Assembly (NCBI RefSeq): GCF_011304355.1 | Contig: NZ_CP049888.1 | Span: 434,001 to 498,000 of the forward strand | Direction: 5' to 3' | Length of the DNA: 64,000 nucleotides | From: Weissella coleopterorum | GTDB taxonomy: Bacteria; Bacillota; Bacilli; Lactobacillales; Lactobacillaceae | In this document: in pieces, positions 17,154 through 28,478 of the stretch | Layout: each line of letters opens with the position of its first letter | How positions within the stretch are numbered: the stretch's first letter is position 1 | Made by a program: the position numbers and the translations under genes | The notes under the pieces: model-generated | Databases searched by the model: none | What the model was told of the DNA's origin: nothing | The model's input: only the letters and a program-made list of their open reading frames with translations

Positions 17154-18176
17154 ATGGTGAAGACCAAAGAAGTGGATTTAGTAATCATTGGTGCCGGTCC
17201 CGTGGGCCTGTTTGCGACATTTTACGCCCGATTGAGAGAATTAAATGTCGTTCTTATTGAAAGTCTTGATATTACTGGTGGACAACCTCAAAATTTATAT
17301 CCCCAAAAACAAATTTTGGATGTACCCGGCTGGTTAGGATTAGATGGAACTAATTTAACGAGTCAACTCCAAGCTCAAATGGAACAGCTACAACCAGAAG
17401 TATATTTAGGAACAACCGTTACAAATGTTTCAAATCTCACTGAGGCGGTCTTGGTTAAAACGGATCGACAAATTGATTTTAAAGCGGCTGCTGTCCTAGT
17501 TGCGACGGGTAAAGGTGCTTTTGAACCTCGAAGATTGACGAGTGATTTAGAACAAAATTTTGAAAATCATGGTTTATATTATTTTGTGCAAGATTTACAG
17601 CAATTTAAAAATCAACGGGTCACGGTGCTTGGGGGCGGAGATTCTGCGGTTGATTTGGCCAATCAACTGAGCACGATTGCAAAAGATGTAACCATTGTTC
17701 ATCGACGGAATAATTTTCGGGCTTTGGAACATGCTTTGGTGACTTTGGCAGAAAATAAAGTGCATAAAATGACACCATATACTATTCAACGCATTGCGCG
17801 ACAAGCGGATCAAAGTTTCAAATTAGACTTACAAACCACACGCGGCCATGAAGAGAGACAACTAACGACCGATGCCATTATTGTTAGCTATGGGTTTCAG
17901 TCTGAGAATAAAATTGTTGAAGGTTGGTCAATTGATCCGGTAATGGCTCGCCAAAAAATGGTGGTTGATCAAAATATGCGGACTTCAGTTGAACGGGTTT
18001 TTGCAATTGGGGATGCCGCTGAATTTGAACACAAAGCGGAATTAATTGTAACAGGATTTGGGGACGCCCCTGTAGCCATTAATACAATTATTGATCAATA
18101 TCTTCAAACCCATCAAGGGGTGTTACATTCTTCAAGCATTAAAATCAAAGACGGGCAGCTGCATATCGAAAAATAA
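17154..18176 (+). CDS. Ferredoxin/flavodoxin-NADP+ reductase (thioredoxin-reductase-like)
   Basis: This FAD enzyme passes electrons between NADPH and ferredoxin or flavodoxin. The FAD motif IIGAGPVGLFATFYARL is at the N-terminus, the NADPH motif VLGGGDSAVDLANQL near residue 160, and the FAD-closing segment VFAIGDAAEF near 280. The CxxC pair of thioredoxin reductase is absent, which places it in the YumC-type FNR group. I use ATG 17154 (340 residues) with AAAGGTGG upstream; a GTG 9 bases earlier lies inside that site. Confidence 0.9.
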   Translation: MVKTKEVDLVIIGAGPVGLFATFYARLRELNVVLIESLDITGGQPQNLYPQKQILDVPGWLGLDGTNLTSQLQAQMEQLQPEVYLGTTVTNVSNLTEAVLVKTDRQIDFKAAAVLVATGKGAFEPRRLTSDLEQNFENHGLYYFVQDLQQFKNQRVTVLGGGDSAVDLANQLSTIAKDVTIVHRRNNFRALEHALVTLAENKVHKMTPYTIQRIARQADQSFKLDLQTTRGHEERQLTTDAIIVSYGFQSENKIVEGWSIDPVMARQKMVVDQNMRTSVERVFAIGDAAEFEHKAELIVTGFGDAPVAINTIIDQYLQTHQGVLHSSSIKIKDGQLHIEK

Positions 18177-18216
18177 TGGATATAAAATCTAATTATTCGC
18201 ATTCGACACAAAATTT

Positions 18217-18225
18217 TGCTATAAT
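18217..18225 (+). promoter_or_regulatory. Extended -10 promoter of gpmA
   Basis: TGC-TATAAT at 18217-18225, about 36 bases before the gpmA ATG; the -35 is weak. GAAAGAGGG follows as ribosome binding site. Confidence 0.6.
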
Positions 18226-18261
18226 GTTCACATATTAATTTTTGAAAGAGGGTATTTATTA

Positions 18262-18981
18262 ATGGCTAAATTAGTTTTAATTCGTCATGGTCAATCAGAA
18301 TGGAATGCATTGAATTTATTTAATGGATGGGTTGACACTAAGTTGTCAGATAAAGGAATTGCACAAGCTAAAGCTGCTGGGGAAATGTTGGCCAAAGAAG
18401 GAATCGAATTTGACCAAGCATATACATCAGTCTTGACTCGTGCTATCACGACTTTGCACTATGCTTTGGAAGAAGCAGGGCAAATGTTTATTCCAGAGAC
18501 TAAGTCTTGGCGTTTAAACGAACGGCATTATGGTGCCCTTCAAGGTTTGAATAAGGCTGATGCTGCAGCTAAATATGGGGATGAACAAGTGCATCAATGG
18601 CGTCGTTCATATGACGTATTACCTCCTCTTTTGACGGAGCAAACAAAGACTGTTGAAGTTTTGGGAAAGACTTATCCTGCCTTTGATCGTCGGTATGCAG
18701 ATGTTCCAGAAGGTCAACTACCATTTGGAGAAAATTTGAAGGTTACTTTGGAACGTGTTTTGCCATTTTGGGAAACTAATATTTCAAAGGACTTGGCTGC
18801 CGGGAAAAATGTAGTGATTGCTGCACATGGTAATTCATTGCGTGCCTTGGTTAAGCATATTGAAAATATTTCAGATGATGATATCTTGGGTGTTGAGATT
18901 GCGAATGGTCAACCATTAGTTTACGATTTTGACCAAGATTTGAAAGTTCTATCAAAGGATGTTTTGACTAGTGAAAACTAA
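18262..18981 (+). CDS. gpmA: 2,3-bisphosphoglycerate-dependent phosphoglycerate mutase
   Basis: GpmA interconverts 3- and 2-phosphoglycerate in glycolysis. It is a histidine phosphatase-fold enzyme: the phosphorylated His lies in IRHGQSEWN (residues 7-15) and the second catalytic His in [10 protein letters not shown]. The motifs [15 protein letters not shown] and [11 protein letters not shown] are typical of the cofactor-dependent type. The 239-residue length is a little more than the usual 228-230. Codon choice looks optimised, as expected for an abundant glycolytic enzyme. It has its own promoter and terminator. Confidence 0.96.
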   Translation: MAKLVLIRHGQSEWNALNLFNGWVDTKLSDKGIAQAKAAGEMLAKEGIEFDQAYTSVLTRAITTLHYALEEAGQMFIPETKSWRLNERHYGALQGLNKADAAAKYGDEQVHQWRRSYDVLPPLLTEQTKTVEVLGKTYPAFDRRYADVPEGQLPFGENLKVTLERVLPFWETNISKDLAAGKNVVIAAHGNSLRALVKHIENISDDDILGVEIANGQPLVYDFDQDLKVLSKDVLTSEN

Positions 18982-19003
18982 TTAAAACAGATAAAAGAAT
19001 TAG

Positions 19004-19037
19004 GCATTGGATACGTGAGTATTTCAATGCTTTTTTT
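19004..19037 (+). terminator. Terminator after gpmA
   Basis: GCATTG/CAATGC stem with an inner TAC/GTA, then seven T residues. Confidence 0.85.
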
Positions 19038-19128
19038 GTATAATAATTTGGCATTTGAATCCAATTAACGCAAGTACCTTGAAATTATACAAATTTATCA
19101 AAGCGTGATAAACTGGGAATTAGCGCAA

Positions 19129-19142
19129 GGTAAGCGCTTACA
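19129..19142 (+). promoter_or_regulatory. cre box upstream of lacLM
   Basis: GGTAAGCGCTTACA, a near-perfect palindrome; its complement TGTAAGCGCTTACC fits the CcpA consensus with one end mismatch. It lies downstream of the probable promoter, 42 bases before the lacL start, the position of a roadblock-type cre. Catabolite repression of lacLM is inferred. Confidence 0.7.
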
Positions 19143-19183
19143 TTGAACGTGTTTATTTTATGGAAACGGGATGGAGGTTTGAA

Positions 19184-22008
<2,825 letters not shown>

Positions 22009-22030
22009 TAACCTTGAATCTACTGATAAT

Positions 22031-22088
22031 AAAAAAGAGCTTCAATTGGTCTACCATCTAAAAAATGGGCGCCAAGAAACTCTTTTTT
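22031..22088. terminator. Terminator between lacM and the SHOCT-like gene
   Basis: AAAAAAGAG pairs with CTCTTTTTT at the ends of a longer imperfect stem (inner CCAT/ATGG). It works for both convergent genes. Confidence 0.8.
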
Positions 22089-22100
22089 ATTAACTAATTA

Positions 22101-22787
22101 CTACCAAGGTACGGTAACATCATCACTCACCGTCCAACCATTTTCAGGATCAACAGTTCCAGTTCGAATCTCAACATTCTGTCCGTCAGCACGATCAGTG
22201 ACCAAAGCCTTGGAATATGAACCATCTTCATTCGTTGGTCCGACGAATACAAAGCCATTACCGGTATCACTCTGATAGGTCCAGGCTACGCCAGTTGTAT
22301 CATTTTGAGTCAAGGCACTTTGGGCACTTGTGGCATCTACTGCGGTAGTTTCCGAAGTTGAATCAGCTGTAGTAGAACTAGCGCTTGATGTATCAGCCGA
22401 CTCTTTCTTGGTTGAACTTGCCACTTTAGTTGTTTTTTTGGTAGATGTTTGGGTTTGAGCAACTGCATTTTGCTCATTCTTTTGGATGAGTCTTTTGCCA
22501 TTATCTTGATGCCATTGCAAATACGCATAACCACCTAGCAAAAGAAGGAGAAGTAGTAATAAATAAAGCAACCACTTAAGCCAGGGTAACCCTTTTTTTT
22601 GGCGGGCTTGAGTTTTATTACGAGACTCCGTAATGGGCTGGGGCTTTTGAGCTTGTTCTAGATCCAGAGCAATCATCTCTACTTGCAAAAAGCGATCTTT
22701 TAATTTTTCATATTCACTGGGTGCTAGGACGCCTACATCCAACAGCTCCTTGTAGCGTTTTAATTGTTGGAATTGTTCATCAGTCAT
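22101..22787 (-). CDS. SHOCT-like membrane-anchored protein, function unknown
   Basis: 228 residues in four parts: an N-terminal SHOCT-like short segment (RYKELLDVGVLAPSEYEKLK, residues 11-30); a basic linker; one very hydrophobic membrane helix made mostly of leucine (about residues 69-89); and a Ser/Thr-rich linker (about 110-165) leading to a small C-terminal domain of about 60 residues. The topology suggests the N-terminus inside and the C-terminal domain outside, on a flexible stalk. I do not recognise the C-terminal domain. SHOCT segments are thought to mediate oligomerisation or membrane-linked roles. Confidence 0.65.
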   Translation of the reverse strand: MTDEQFQQLKRYKELLDVGVLAPSEYEKLKDRFLQVEMIALDLEQAQKPQPITESRNKTQARQKKGLPWLKWLLYLLLLLLLLLGGYAYLQWHQDNGKRLIQKNEQNAVAQTQTSTKKTTKVASSTKKESADTSSASSTTADSTSETTAVDATSAQSALTQNDTTGVAWTYQSDTGNGFVFVGPTNEDGSYSKALVTDRADGQNVEIRTGTVDPENGWTVSDDVTVPW

Positions 22788-23029
22788 GTAAAATCACCTG
22801 TTACCTTAAATCGAAATTAGATTTTCAAATCTTGCTTTTCATTATAGCGTACTCCATGCTTTTCGTTAGTTTTTTTCATAAAAATATATAATTATTTAAA
22901 CTTTAAGTGGTTAAGTAAGTACGTTACTTCCTATATATTTACAAACTGTCTGATCAGTAAGGCTCGGCTCCTATGATGGAATTACGGACAAATTGTTCGA
23001 TATAATACATCATAAAGGAGCTTTTTATT

Positions 23030-23281
23030 ATGGTTATCAAATATTCAAATGACTTTAAAGAATCGATCGTAAGCTTGCATAAAGTTGGTCGTTCAGCTAA
23101 TTCATTAGCAAAAGAATACAACGTTAGTGTTTCAACGGTTTCTAAATGGGTTAATCAAGCCGATCCTAACAATACGAAAGTATTGTCAGCAAATGAAAGG
23201 GCATTGATTAAAGAAAATAAACAACTAAAAGAAGAACTTGATATTTTAAAACGAGCAGCGGTGCTTATGGCGAAAAATTGA
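23030..23281 (+). CDS. IS3-family transposase OrfA
   Basis: An 83-residue helix-turn-helix protein (SANSLAKEYNVSVSTVSKWV) followed by a leucine-zipper-like coil (ENKQLKEELDILKRAAVL), the normal build of IS3 OrfA. AAAGGAG lies 9 bases before the ATG. It binds the element ends. It overlaps orfB by 4 bases at GCGAAAAATTGA, where a -1 slip on the A run would give the OrfAB transposase. Confidence 0.9.
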   Translation: MVIKYSNDFKESIVSLHKVGRSANSLAKEYNVSVSTVSKWVNQADPNNTKVLSANERALIKENKQLKEELDILKRAAVLMAKN

Positions 23282-24099
23282 TCATCAAAGGACGTATTCC
23301 TACCTTAAAAATTATTAATGACAATCTACAGGTTGGGCACCGCATTACTAAAATTTTGAACGTCCTCAGAATTCCACGATCGACTTATTATGGCTATATA
23401 CATTGGAAGCCTGGTAAAACCCTTCTTCGTCGCAATTTCATTAAGCAAAAGGTATTAGATGCATGGTTAAAATATCCTATGTATGGATACCCGCGATTAA
23501 CAATTTTATTAAATCGTCAGTTAAAAATTAAAATTAGCCAGCGTATGGTTTATAAACAGATGTACGCTTTAAAAATTAGGTCTAGGATGACTAAACGAAT
23601 TAATAAGCCTAAAACACATACTGAATATGATCAACGACCAAATCTAATTAAAGGATTACCTGATCAATCCAATATTCTTTTAACAGATATTACGTATATT
23701 CCCGTTAAAAATACTTGGGTTTATCTAGCTAGTGTGTACAATCCCGTAACCCGGCGGGTTATTTCTTATAAAGTTGGAAGTCATATGACTAAGGAATTAG
23801 CAACCGACGTCATTAATCAAGTCGCAGTAAAGTCTGTTAAACCAAGCATTATTCATAGCGATATGGGGAGTCAGTATACAAGCGATTTATTTGAAAGTAC
23901 TTTAACTCGTTTTGGGATTAAGCATTCTTATTCTCGTAAAGGACAACCTGGTGATAACGCAAGAATTGAGAGCTTTCACTCAATTTTGAAGCGTGAATAC
24001 ATTAATTTTCAAGAATTTAAGACAATTAATGAAGCAATAGCTGGCATTGATAGCTATATTCGCTGGTATAACAGTGATCGAATTTCCCTTGTAGCGTAG
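23278..24099 (+). CDS. IS3-family transposase OrfB (DDE integrase core)
   Basis: The catalytic part of the transposase, 273 residues. The DDE triad is visible: D in LLTDITYIPV, D in HSDMGSQYTS and E in NARIESFHSILKREY. An HTH_21-like N-terminal part (KYPMYGYPRL) precedes the rve core. It ends RWYNSDRISLVA, a usual end for this group, so it is full length. It is probably made as an OrfAB fusion by -1 frameshifting; the TTG at 23278 could also allow coupled reinitiation. Confidence 0.9.
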   Translation: MIIKGRIPTLKIINDNLQVGHRITKILNVLRIPRSTYYGYIHWKPGKTLLRRNFIKQKVLDAWLKYPMYGYPRLTILLNRQLKIKISQRMVYKQMYALKIRSRMTKRINKPKTHTEYDQRPNLIKGLPDQSNILLTDITYIPVKNTWVYLASVYNPVTRRVISYKVGSHMTKELATDVINQVAVKSVKPSIIHSDMGSQYTSDLFESTLTRFGIKHSYSRKGQPGDNARIESFHSILKREYINFQEFKTINEAIAGIDSYIRWYNSDRISLVA

Positions 24100-24289
24100 C
24101 TACAAATAAATCATATTAATATCCCGTTTAAAACGATAAGTATAGACGGGTTGTTTAGAATGGCATGGAAACATTAAAGGATGCACTTTTTTAGATAAAT
24201 CACATACTTTACCAGTACGTTAAATAATTAAAACGTTTTTCAAAATTTATTCGTATTTTTATGTCCGAATTATTGACATAGGAGCCCTC

Positions 24290-24668
24290 TTTCAAAGTTT
24301 AAACTAATTGAAAGATAAATCAGCAATCATCAATTTGTGATATGAAGTTCGTTCATTTGGCGGTATAATGATATCTATTGTTATTTTTATCAATTCATTT
24401 AGCTAATAAATATTATTCACACCGTTTTTTGCACCGAAACGCTACCATTATCGAAATATAATTTTTACGAATATTTCGATAATAAAAACGTTTTAATTTG
24501 GTTGTTTTCGACCGCTGAAGGGTTGATGTATAACGTTTTGCCAATTAGAAGAGTTCAAAAAGTGTAATAGAATTCTCACTTGATCTTTGGAATAAAATGG
24601 ACTAAGCTGTTGATTATGATGAAAACAAACATCAATTTTAAGTGTGAGAAAGGACAGAGTAACAAATC
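24290..24668 (+). promoter_or_regulatory. Upstream region of yhgE with operator-like palindrome
   Basis: This 379-base AT-rich gap holds no gene. It contains a perfect 12-bp inverted repeat, ATTATCGAAATA (24447-24458) and TATTTCGATAAT (24472-24483), separated by 13 bases. Such a repeat suits a TetR- or MarR-type operator or a hairpin. YhgE-type genes are often next to a TetR regulator, but none is seen here. TATAAT occurs near 24364. The other side of the gap is the IS right end. Confidence 0.45.
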
Positions 24669-27368
24669 ATGAAGATGATTAAAAATGAATTCAAATTTAT
24701 CTTCGCAAACCGATTAATTAGAATATCACTGATTGCAATTATGTTTATTCCATTTTTATACAGTGTGTTCTTCTTACGTTCAGTTTGGAATCCGTATGGA
24801 AGTACGGGAAACTTACCCATTGCGGTGGTGAATGAAGATGAGCCAGTGACCTACCAAGGTCAAAATATGCATGCCGGGGCCGATATGGTCAAACAATTGA
24901 AGAATAATCATCAATTGGGATGGCGCTTTGTTTCTAAGGAGCAAGCGGATCAAGGTGTGAAGGAGCAAAAGTATTATACAGTTGTGACCCTTCCCAAGGA
25001 CTTCTCTGCTAACGCTGCTACTGTATTAGATGCTCATCCTAAAAAGATGGAAATCAAATACAAGACGAATGATTCTTTGAATTATATTGCCACAGTGGTC
25101 AGTGATACTGGGGCTGCACAATTAAATAGTCAAGTTAAAGAAGCTGTCACCACAGCATACACGAAGGTGATGTTCGATCAGGTGATGGAAGCTGGAAAAG
25201 GCTTTAAAGATGCAGCTACGGGAGCCCAAAAGTTAAATGATGGTTCAATCGCGCTATCTGATGGGTTAAATGTTTATACTGGGGGAGTAGCTCAAGTTAA
25301 TGATGGAATTATGACTATGAAGCTAGGGGTTTCTCCTTTGGCTAGTGGTGTTAATCAATTAACGGGTGGTTCAAGTACCTTGAATAATGGGTTGCAAACC
25401 TTAAACAGCAAAACTGGCGCATTAGCTGGTGGAGCGAGCCAATTGGCTGGCGGAGCGAGTCAATTGAATGCGGGATTGCAAACCTTAAATGGTAAAACTG
25501 GTGAATTAGCTGGTGGAGCGAGCCAATTGGCTGGCGGAGCGGGTCAATTAAATTCAGGATTAAGTGAATACACCAAGGGTGTTTCGAATCTTAATGGGGG
25601 ACTAAACCAATTAAATGCTAATAATAGTGATTTGAACTCAGGTGCAAAAGAATTAAGTGATGGTTCAAATAAATTACAAGCCGGAAGTCAACAACTGGAT
25701 GATGGTCTGAAGCAAATTCAGGGCGAACTGAATGCAGTTCCTTTTGATCACTCATTAGGTGAAGTTCAATTTATGCAAGATAAGTTAAATGAGTTAACAC
25801 CATTGTTAGCTAATTTGGACAAAACTTTGAGCGGATTGGTAGCAATCTCAGTGATGGCCACACCATCTTCGACGTATATTAGTGATGTAGAGCAAGCCAT
25901 GGCTGATGCTGGTAATCCATTGACAGCTGAACAAAAAACGGCGTTTGAATCAGCATCAAAAAAATCATATCAAGCGTATGGGACAGCCGTCGGGAACAAC
26001 ATTAAAACTGGTGTTGAAACTCAAATGAATTCCAAAATTAGTTCTGCTGACTTAACCAGAATGCAAACTAATCTTGATCAAACTAAGGAGTTGTTGACAA
26101 AAGTTCAAACTTTGAGTCAAAAATTTAATGCTCCAAAGGGATTAGTTGCTGGTATGGACGAACTTAATAATGGCTTGAAAACGGCTGTTAATGGATCAGC
26201 TACCTTACAAGCCGGTTTGGCAAAGTATACTGGTGGTGTTTCTGAGGCAACTAAGGGATCTGCTAAATTAACAGCTAACAATGGTCAATTAACTTCAGGG
26301 TCACAACAGTTGGCAGACGGTACGAAGAAATTAAATGCACAAGTACCACAATTGATGTCTGGTGTTAGCCAACTAGCTAATGGTTCACAACAATTAGCTA
26401 CTGGAACGAGTCAATTAAATGCACAAGTACCACAATTGACGTCTGGTGTTAGTCAATTAGCTGCTGGATCCAATATCTTATATGGTGGATTGAGTCAATT
26501 ACAAGCTCAAATTCCAACCCTAACTTCTGGGGTTGATCAATTAGCCCTTGGAACGAGTCAATTAGCAGATAATTCTGACGCTTTGCTAGATGGTGCGAAC
26601 CAATTGAAGGATGGAAACGGAACCTTAGCTTCAGCTCTTCAAGCAGGAGCTGATAAAGCGGGTGGTATTAAGATTACAGACCGTAATATTAAGCAATTCG
26701 TTTCACCTGCTAAACTATCACATTCGAAGTATAGTTCAGTACCAAACTATGGATATGCTTTGGCACCATATGTTTTGTCGCTTGCTTTGTTCGTTGGAGC
26801 AATTGTCTTTAACTTTGCATTCCCAATTCGTAAGGTTTCAACTCCGGGGCAATCAGCTACGGCTTGGTTCTTCAGTAAGGTGACAATCGGAACGATTATG
26901 GCAATTGCAATGGCAGTGATTGAGCCACTCTTAATGATGTTGGCTGGATTAAAGGCAGAGCATCCAGTACAGATGTTTATGGTAACGATTATTTTCTCAT
27001 TGACTTCGATGGCGATCGTTATGTTCCTATCAATGGTCTTTGATAACCCTGGTCGTTTCCTTGCAATGGTACTTTTGATGCTACAACTTGGTGGTTCTGG
27101 TGGAACCTTCCCAATGGAAATGACAAGCAATTTCTATAATGTCATTCACCCATTCCTACCAATGACATACTCAATTCTTGGATTGCGTCAAGCGATGACA
27201 TCTGGATTAGGGGTTGGTCAGGTTTGGCATTCAATTGGTATCTTATGCATCTTTATGGTTATTTCAGTTCTATTATTGTGGCTTGGAATGTACTTCTTGC
27301 AAAAGCACGGAAAAGCTGGTAAATCTCAATTGGATAATAACCAAGCATTACAAGCAGTTGAAAAATAG
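24669..27368 (+). CDS. yhgE: YhgE/Pip domain membrane protein (ABC-2 superfamily)
   Basis: An 899-residue membrane protein. One membrane helix lies at residues 12-33 (ISLIAIMFIPFLYSVFF). A large outside domain of about 640 residues follows, made of Gly/Leu/Gln heptads such as GASQLAGGASQL, and then five membrane segments near the C-terminus (ABC-2-like). Such proteins include the phage receptor Pip of Lactococcus and ESX/type VII-linked proteins; the physiological role is unclear. DNA repeats of 84 bp encode part of the heptads (25392-25559 and 26331-26498). It is preceded by an IS element and a palindrome, and ended by a terminator. Confidence 0.85.
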   Translation: MKMIKNEFKFIFANRLIRISLIAIMFIPFLYSVFFLRSVWNPYGSTGNLPIAVVNEDEPVTYQGQNMHAGADMVKQLKNNHQLGWRFVSKEQADQGVKEQKYYTVVTLPKDFSANAATVLDAHPKKMEIKYKTNDSLNYIATVVSDTGAAQLNSQVKEAVTTAYTKVMFDQVMEAGKGFKDAATGAQKLNDGSIALSDGLNVYTGGVAQVNDGIMTMKLGVSPLASGVNQLTGGSSTLNNGLQTLNSKTGALAGGASQLAGGASQLNAGLQTLNGKTGELAGGASQLAGGAGQLNSGLSEYTKGVSNLNGGLNQLNANNSDLNSGAKELSDGSNKLQAGSQQLDDGLKQIQGELNAVPFDHSLGEVQFMQDKLNELTPLLANLDKTLSGLVAISVMATPSSTYISDVEQAMADAGNPLTAEQKTAFESASKKSYQAYGTAVGNNIKTGVETQMNSKISSADLTRMQTNLDQTKELLTKVQTLSQKFNAPKGLVAGMDELNNGLKTAVNGSATLQAGLAKYTGGVSEATKGSAKLTANNGQLTSGSQQLADGTKKLNAQVPQLMSGVSQLANGSQQLATGTSQLNAQVPQLTSGVSQLAAGSNILYGGLSQLQAQIPTLTSGVDQLALGTSQLADNSDALLDGANQLKDGNGTLASALQAGADKAGGIKITDRNIKQFVSPAKLSHSKYSSVPNYGYALAPYVLSLALFVGAIVFNFAFPIRKVSTPGQSATAWFFSKVTIGTIMAIAMAVIEPLLMMLAGLKAEHPVQMFMVTIIFSLTSMAIVMFLSMVFDNPGRFLAMVLLMLQLGGSGGTFPMEMTSNFYNVIHPFLPMTYSILGLRQAMTSGLGVGQVWHSIGILCIFMVISVLLLWLGMYFLQKHGKAGKSQLDNNQALQAVEK
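25392..25559 (+). repeat. Tandem 84-bp repeat inside yhgE
   Basis: Two copies with 84-base period (25392-25475 and 25476-25559), each 28 codons, that is four heptads, beginning TTGCAAACCTTAAA and including GGAGCGAGCCAATTGGCTGG. They keep the reading frame and are similar enough to allow slippage. Confidence 0.85.
26331..26498 (+). repeat. Second 84-bp repeat pair inside yhgE
   Basis: TTAAATGCACAAGTACCACA starts at 26331 and again at 26415, again an 84-base period. The second copy diverges after about 60 bases. Confidence 0.75.
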
Positions 27369-27403
27369 GTAATAACTTCAAGTTAATTAATATATGCTTG
27401 ATC

Positions 27404-27434
27404 GGTCGAAACTTAATTGTTTCGGCCTTTTTTT
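27404..27434 (+). terminator. Terminator after yhgE
   Basis: GGTCGAAAC (27404-27412) pairs with GTTTCGGCC (27419-27427), then a T run. Confidence 0.9.
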
Positions 27435-27451
27435 AATTCACGCAGCATAAA

Positions 27452-27480
27452 TTGAACATTTATGCGGAGCGTGCTAGAAT
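27452..27480 (+). promoter_or_regulatory. Promoter of the thiamine operon
   Basis: TTGAAC (27452-27457), 17 bases, TAGAAT (27475-27480), placed just before the riboswitch. Confidence 0.65.
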
Positions 27481-27503
27481 AAGACTATAATTAAATATTT
27501 TAT

Positions 27504-27581
27504 TCACTAGGGGAGCATTTGCTGAGACGGTTAACCGGACCCTTTGAACCTGATTAAGTTAAGACTTGCGGAGGGAAGTGA
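27504..27581 (+). promoter_or_regulatory. TPP riboswitch (THI box)
   Basis: All conserved blocks are present in order: GGGGAGC, GCTGAGA, ACCCTTTGAACCTGAT and GCGGAGGGAAGTG, closed by TCACT/AGTGA. It senses thiamine pyrophosphate and should shut off the downstream thiMDE-tenA operon when TPP is plentiful. Confidence 0.97.
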
Positions 27582-27602
27582 CATATTAACTGAGAATAAA
27601 AT

Positions 27603-27652
27603 AAAACTCAATTAATTTGTGACGGCGACGTGGCAAATTAATTGAGTTTTTT
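27603..27652 (+). terminator. Riboswitch-controlled terminator
   Basis: A perfect 17-bp stem (27603-27619 with 27634-27650) and a T run, between the TPP aptamer and thiM. Ligand binding should favour this terminator. Confidence 0.9.
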
Positions 27653-27698
27653 AATTATTAATGAGATCAATTAATTTTCTTAAAGTGGAGGAGATGTA

Positions 27699-28478
27699 AT
27701 GTTATTGGAAGCAGTTAAACAGCAAAAACCATTGATTTTAAACTATGCTAATACTGTGACGCAGCAACACGTGGCCGATGGAATTAGTATGATTGGGGCC
27801 TCACCGTTGATGACGCAAGAAGTGCTAGAAGTTCCAGAATTGGTTGAAATTGCGCAGGCAGTCGTGATTAATATTGGTACTTTACAGGAAAAAGACTTAC
27901 CAATGGTTATTTTAATGGGACAAATGGCGAATCGAGCTGGGAAGCCAGTCATTTTAGATCCAGTAGCGGTAGCGATGCCTTATCGGAGTTCATTTATTCA
28001 ACGATTAAGGGTAGCAGTAAAATTTGACATAATTCGAGGTAATGCGGCTGAAATAGCTTGGTTTGCCGAATCAAAAGGTCAAGGTCAAGGGATTGATGCC
28101 GATACACAGGCATCGTTGCAGATAAATATTCCGCAACGCGCAGCGCAATTAACGGGCGCCGTGATTATTCAAACGGGGGTTGTTGATGTGATTACGGATG
28201 GTGAAAAAACTTGGTTGGTGGAGAATGATAATCCTTTATTGGCGGTGAATGTCGGAGCGGGTGATCTATTGAGTGGTCTTGTTGGTTGCTTTGCTGCAGT
28301 CACCCAAGATTATGTTCAAGCAGGGTTGACGGCGACCATGCTGATGGCGACAGCTGGTACATTAGCAAGTGATCAGGTTGAGCATCAACCAGGGCAACTG
28401 ATGCCGGTCTTAATGGATCAATTATATAAAATGACATGGACAAAGATGCAACAGATCAGTGAGGTGAAGCAAGGATGA
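27699..28478 (+). CDS. thiM: Hydroxyethylthiazole kinase
   Basis: ThiM phosphorylates 4-methyl-5-(2-hydroxyethyl)thiazole with ATP, a salvage step to thiamine. The ribokinase-like fold shows LNYANTVTQQHVADG, GASPLM and DPVAVAMPYR. In the anion-hole motif this protein has NVGAGDLLSG, with Asp189 where characterised ThiM proteins usually have Cys; Asp is the catalytic base in related kinases. GGAGGAG precedes the ATG, and it overlaps thiD by 4 bases. It is the first gene behind the TPP riboswitch. Confidence 0.92.
   Translation: MLLEAVKQQKPLILNYANTVTQQHVADGISMIGASPLMTQEVLEVPELVEIAQAVVINIGTLQEKDLPMVILMGQMANRAGKPVILDPVAVAMPYRSSFIQRLRVAVKFDIIRGNAAEIAWFAESKGQGQGIDADTQASLQINIPQRAAQLTGAVIIQTGVVDVITDGEKTWLVENDNPLLAVNVGAGDLLSGLVGCFAAVTQDYVQAGLTATMLMATAGTLASDQVEHQPGQLMPVLMDQLYKMTWTKMQQISEVKQG

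Larger units (their letters stand above)
22966..24286 (+). mobile_element. IS3-family insertion sequence, apparently complete
   Basis: The element is 1321 bp. The left end GGCTCCTATG (22966-22975) and the right end CATAGGAGCC (24277-24286) are inverted, and the match continues imperfectly inward to ACGGACA / TGTCCGA. The element is flanked by the direct repeat CTC (22963-22965 and 24287-24289), a 3-bp target duplication as expected for IS3 elements. It holds orfA and orfB. A tail of 187 bases lies between orfB and the right end, with a CCCGT/ACGGG hairpin. It sits between the SHOCT-like gene and yhgE and may affect yhgE expression. Confidence 0.88.

Noticed and set aside
25392..26498. CRISPR-like or satellite repeat
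   Set aside because: The repeats are in frame within yhgE, have no unique spacers, and encode the heptad pattern common to this protein family.
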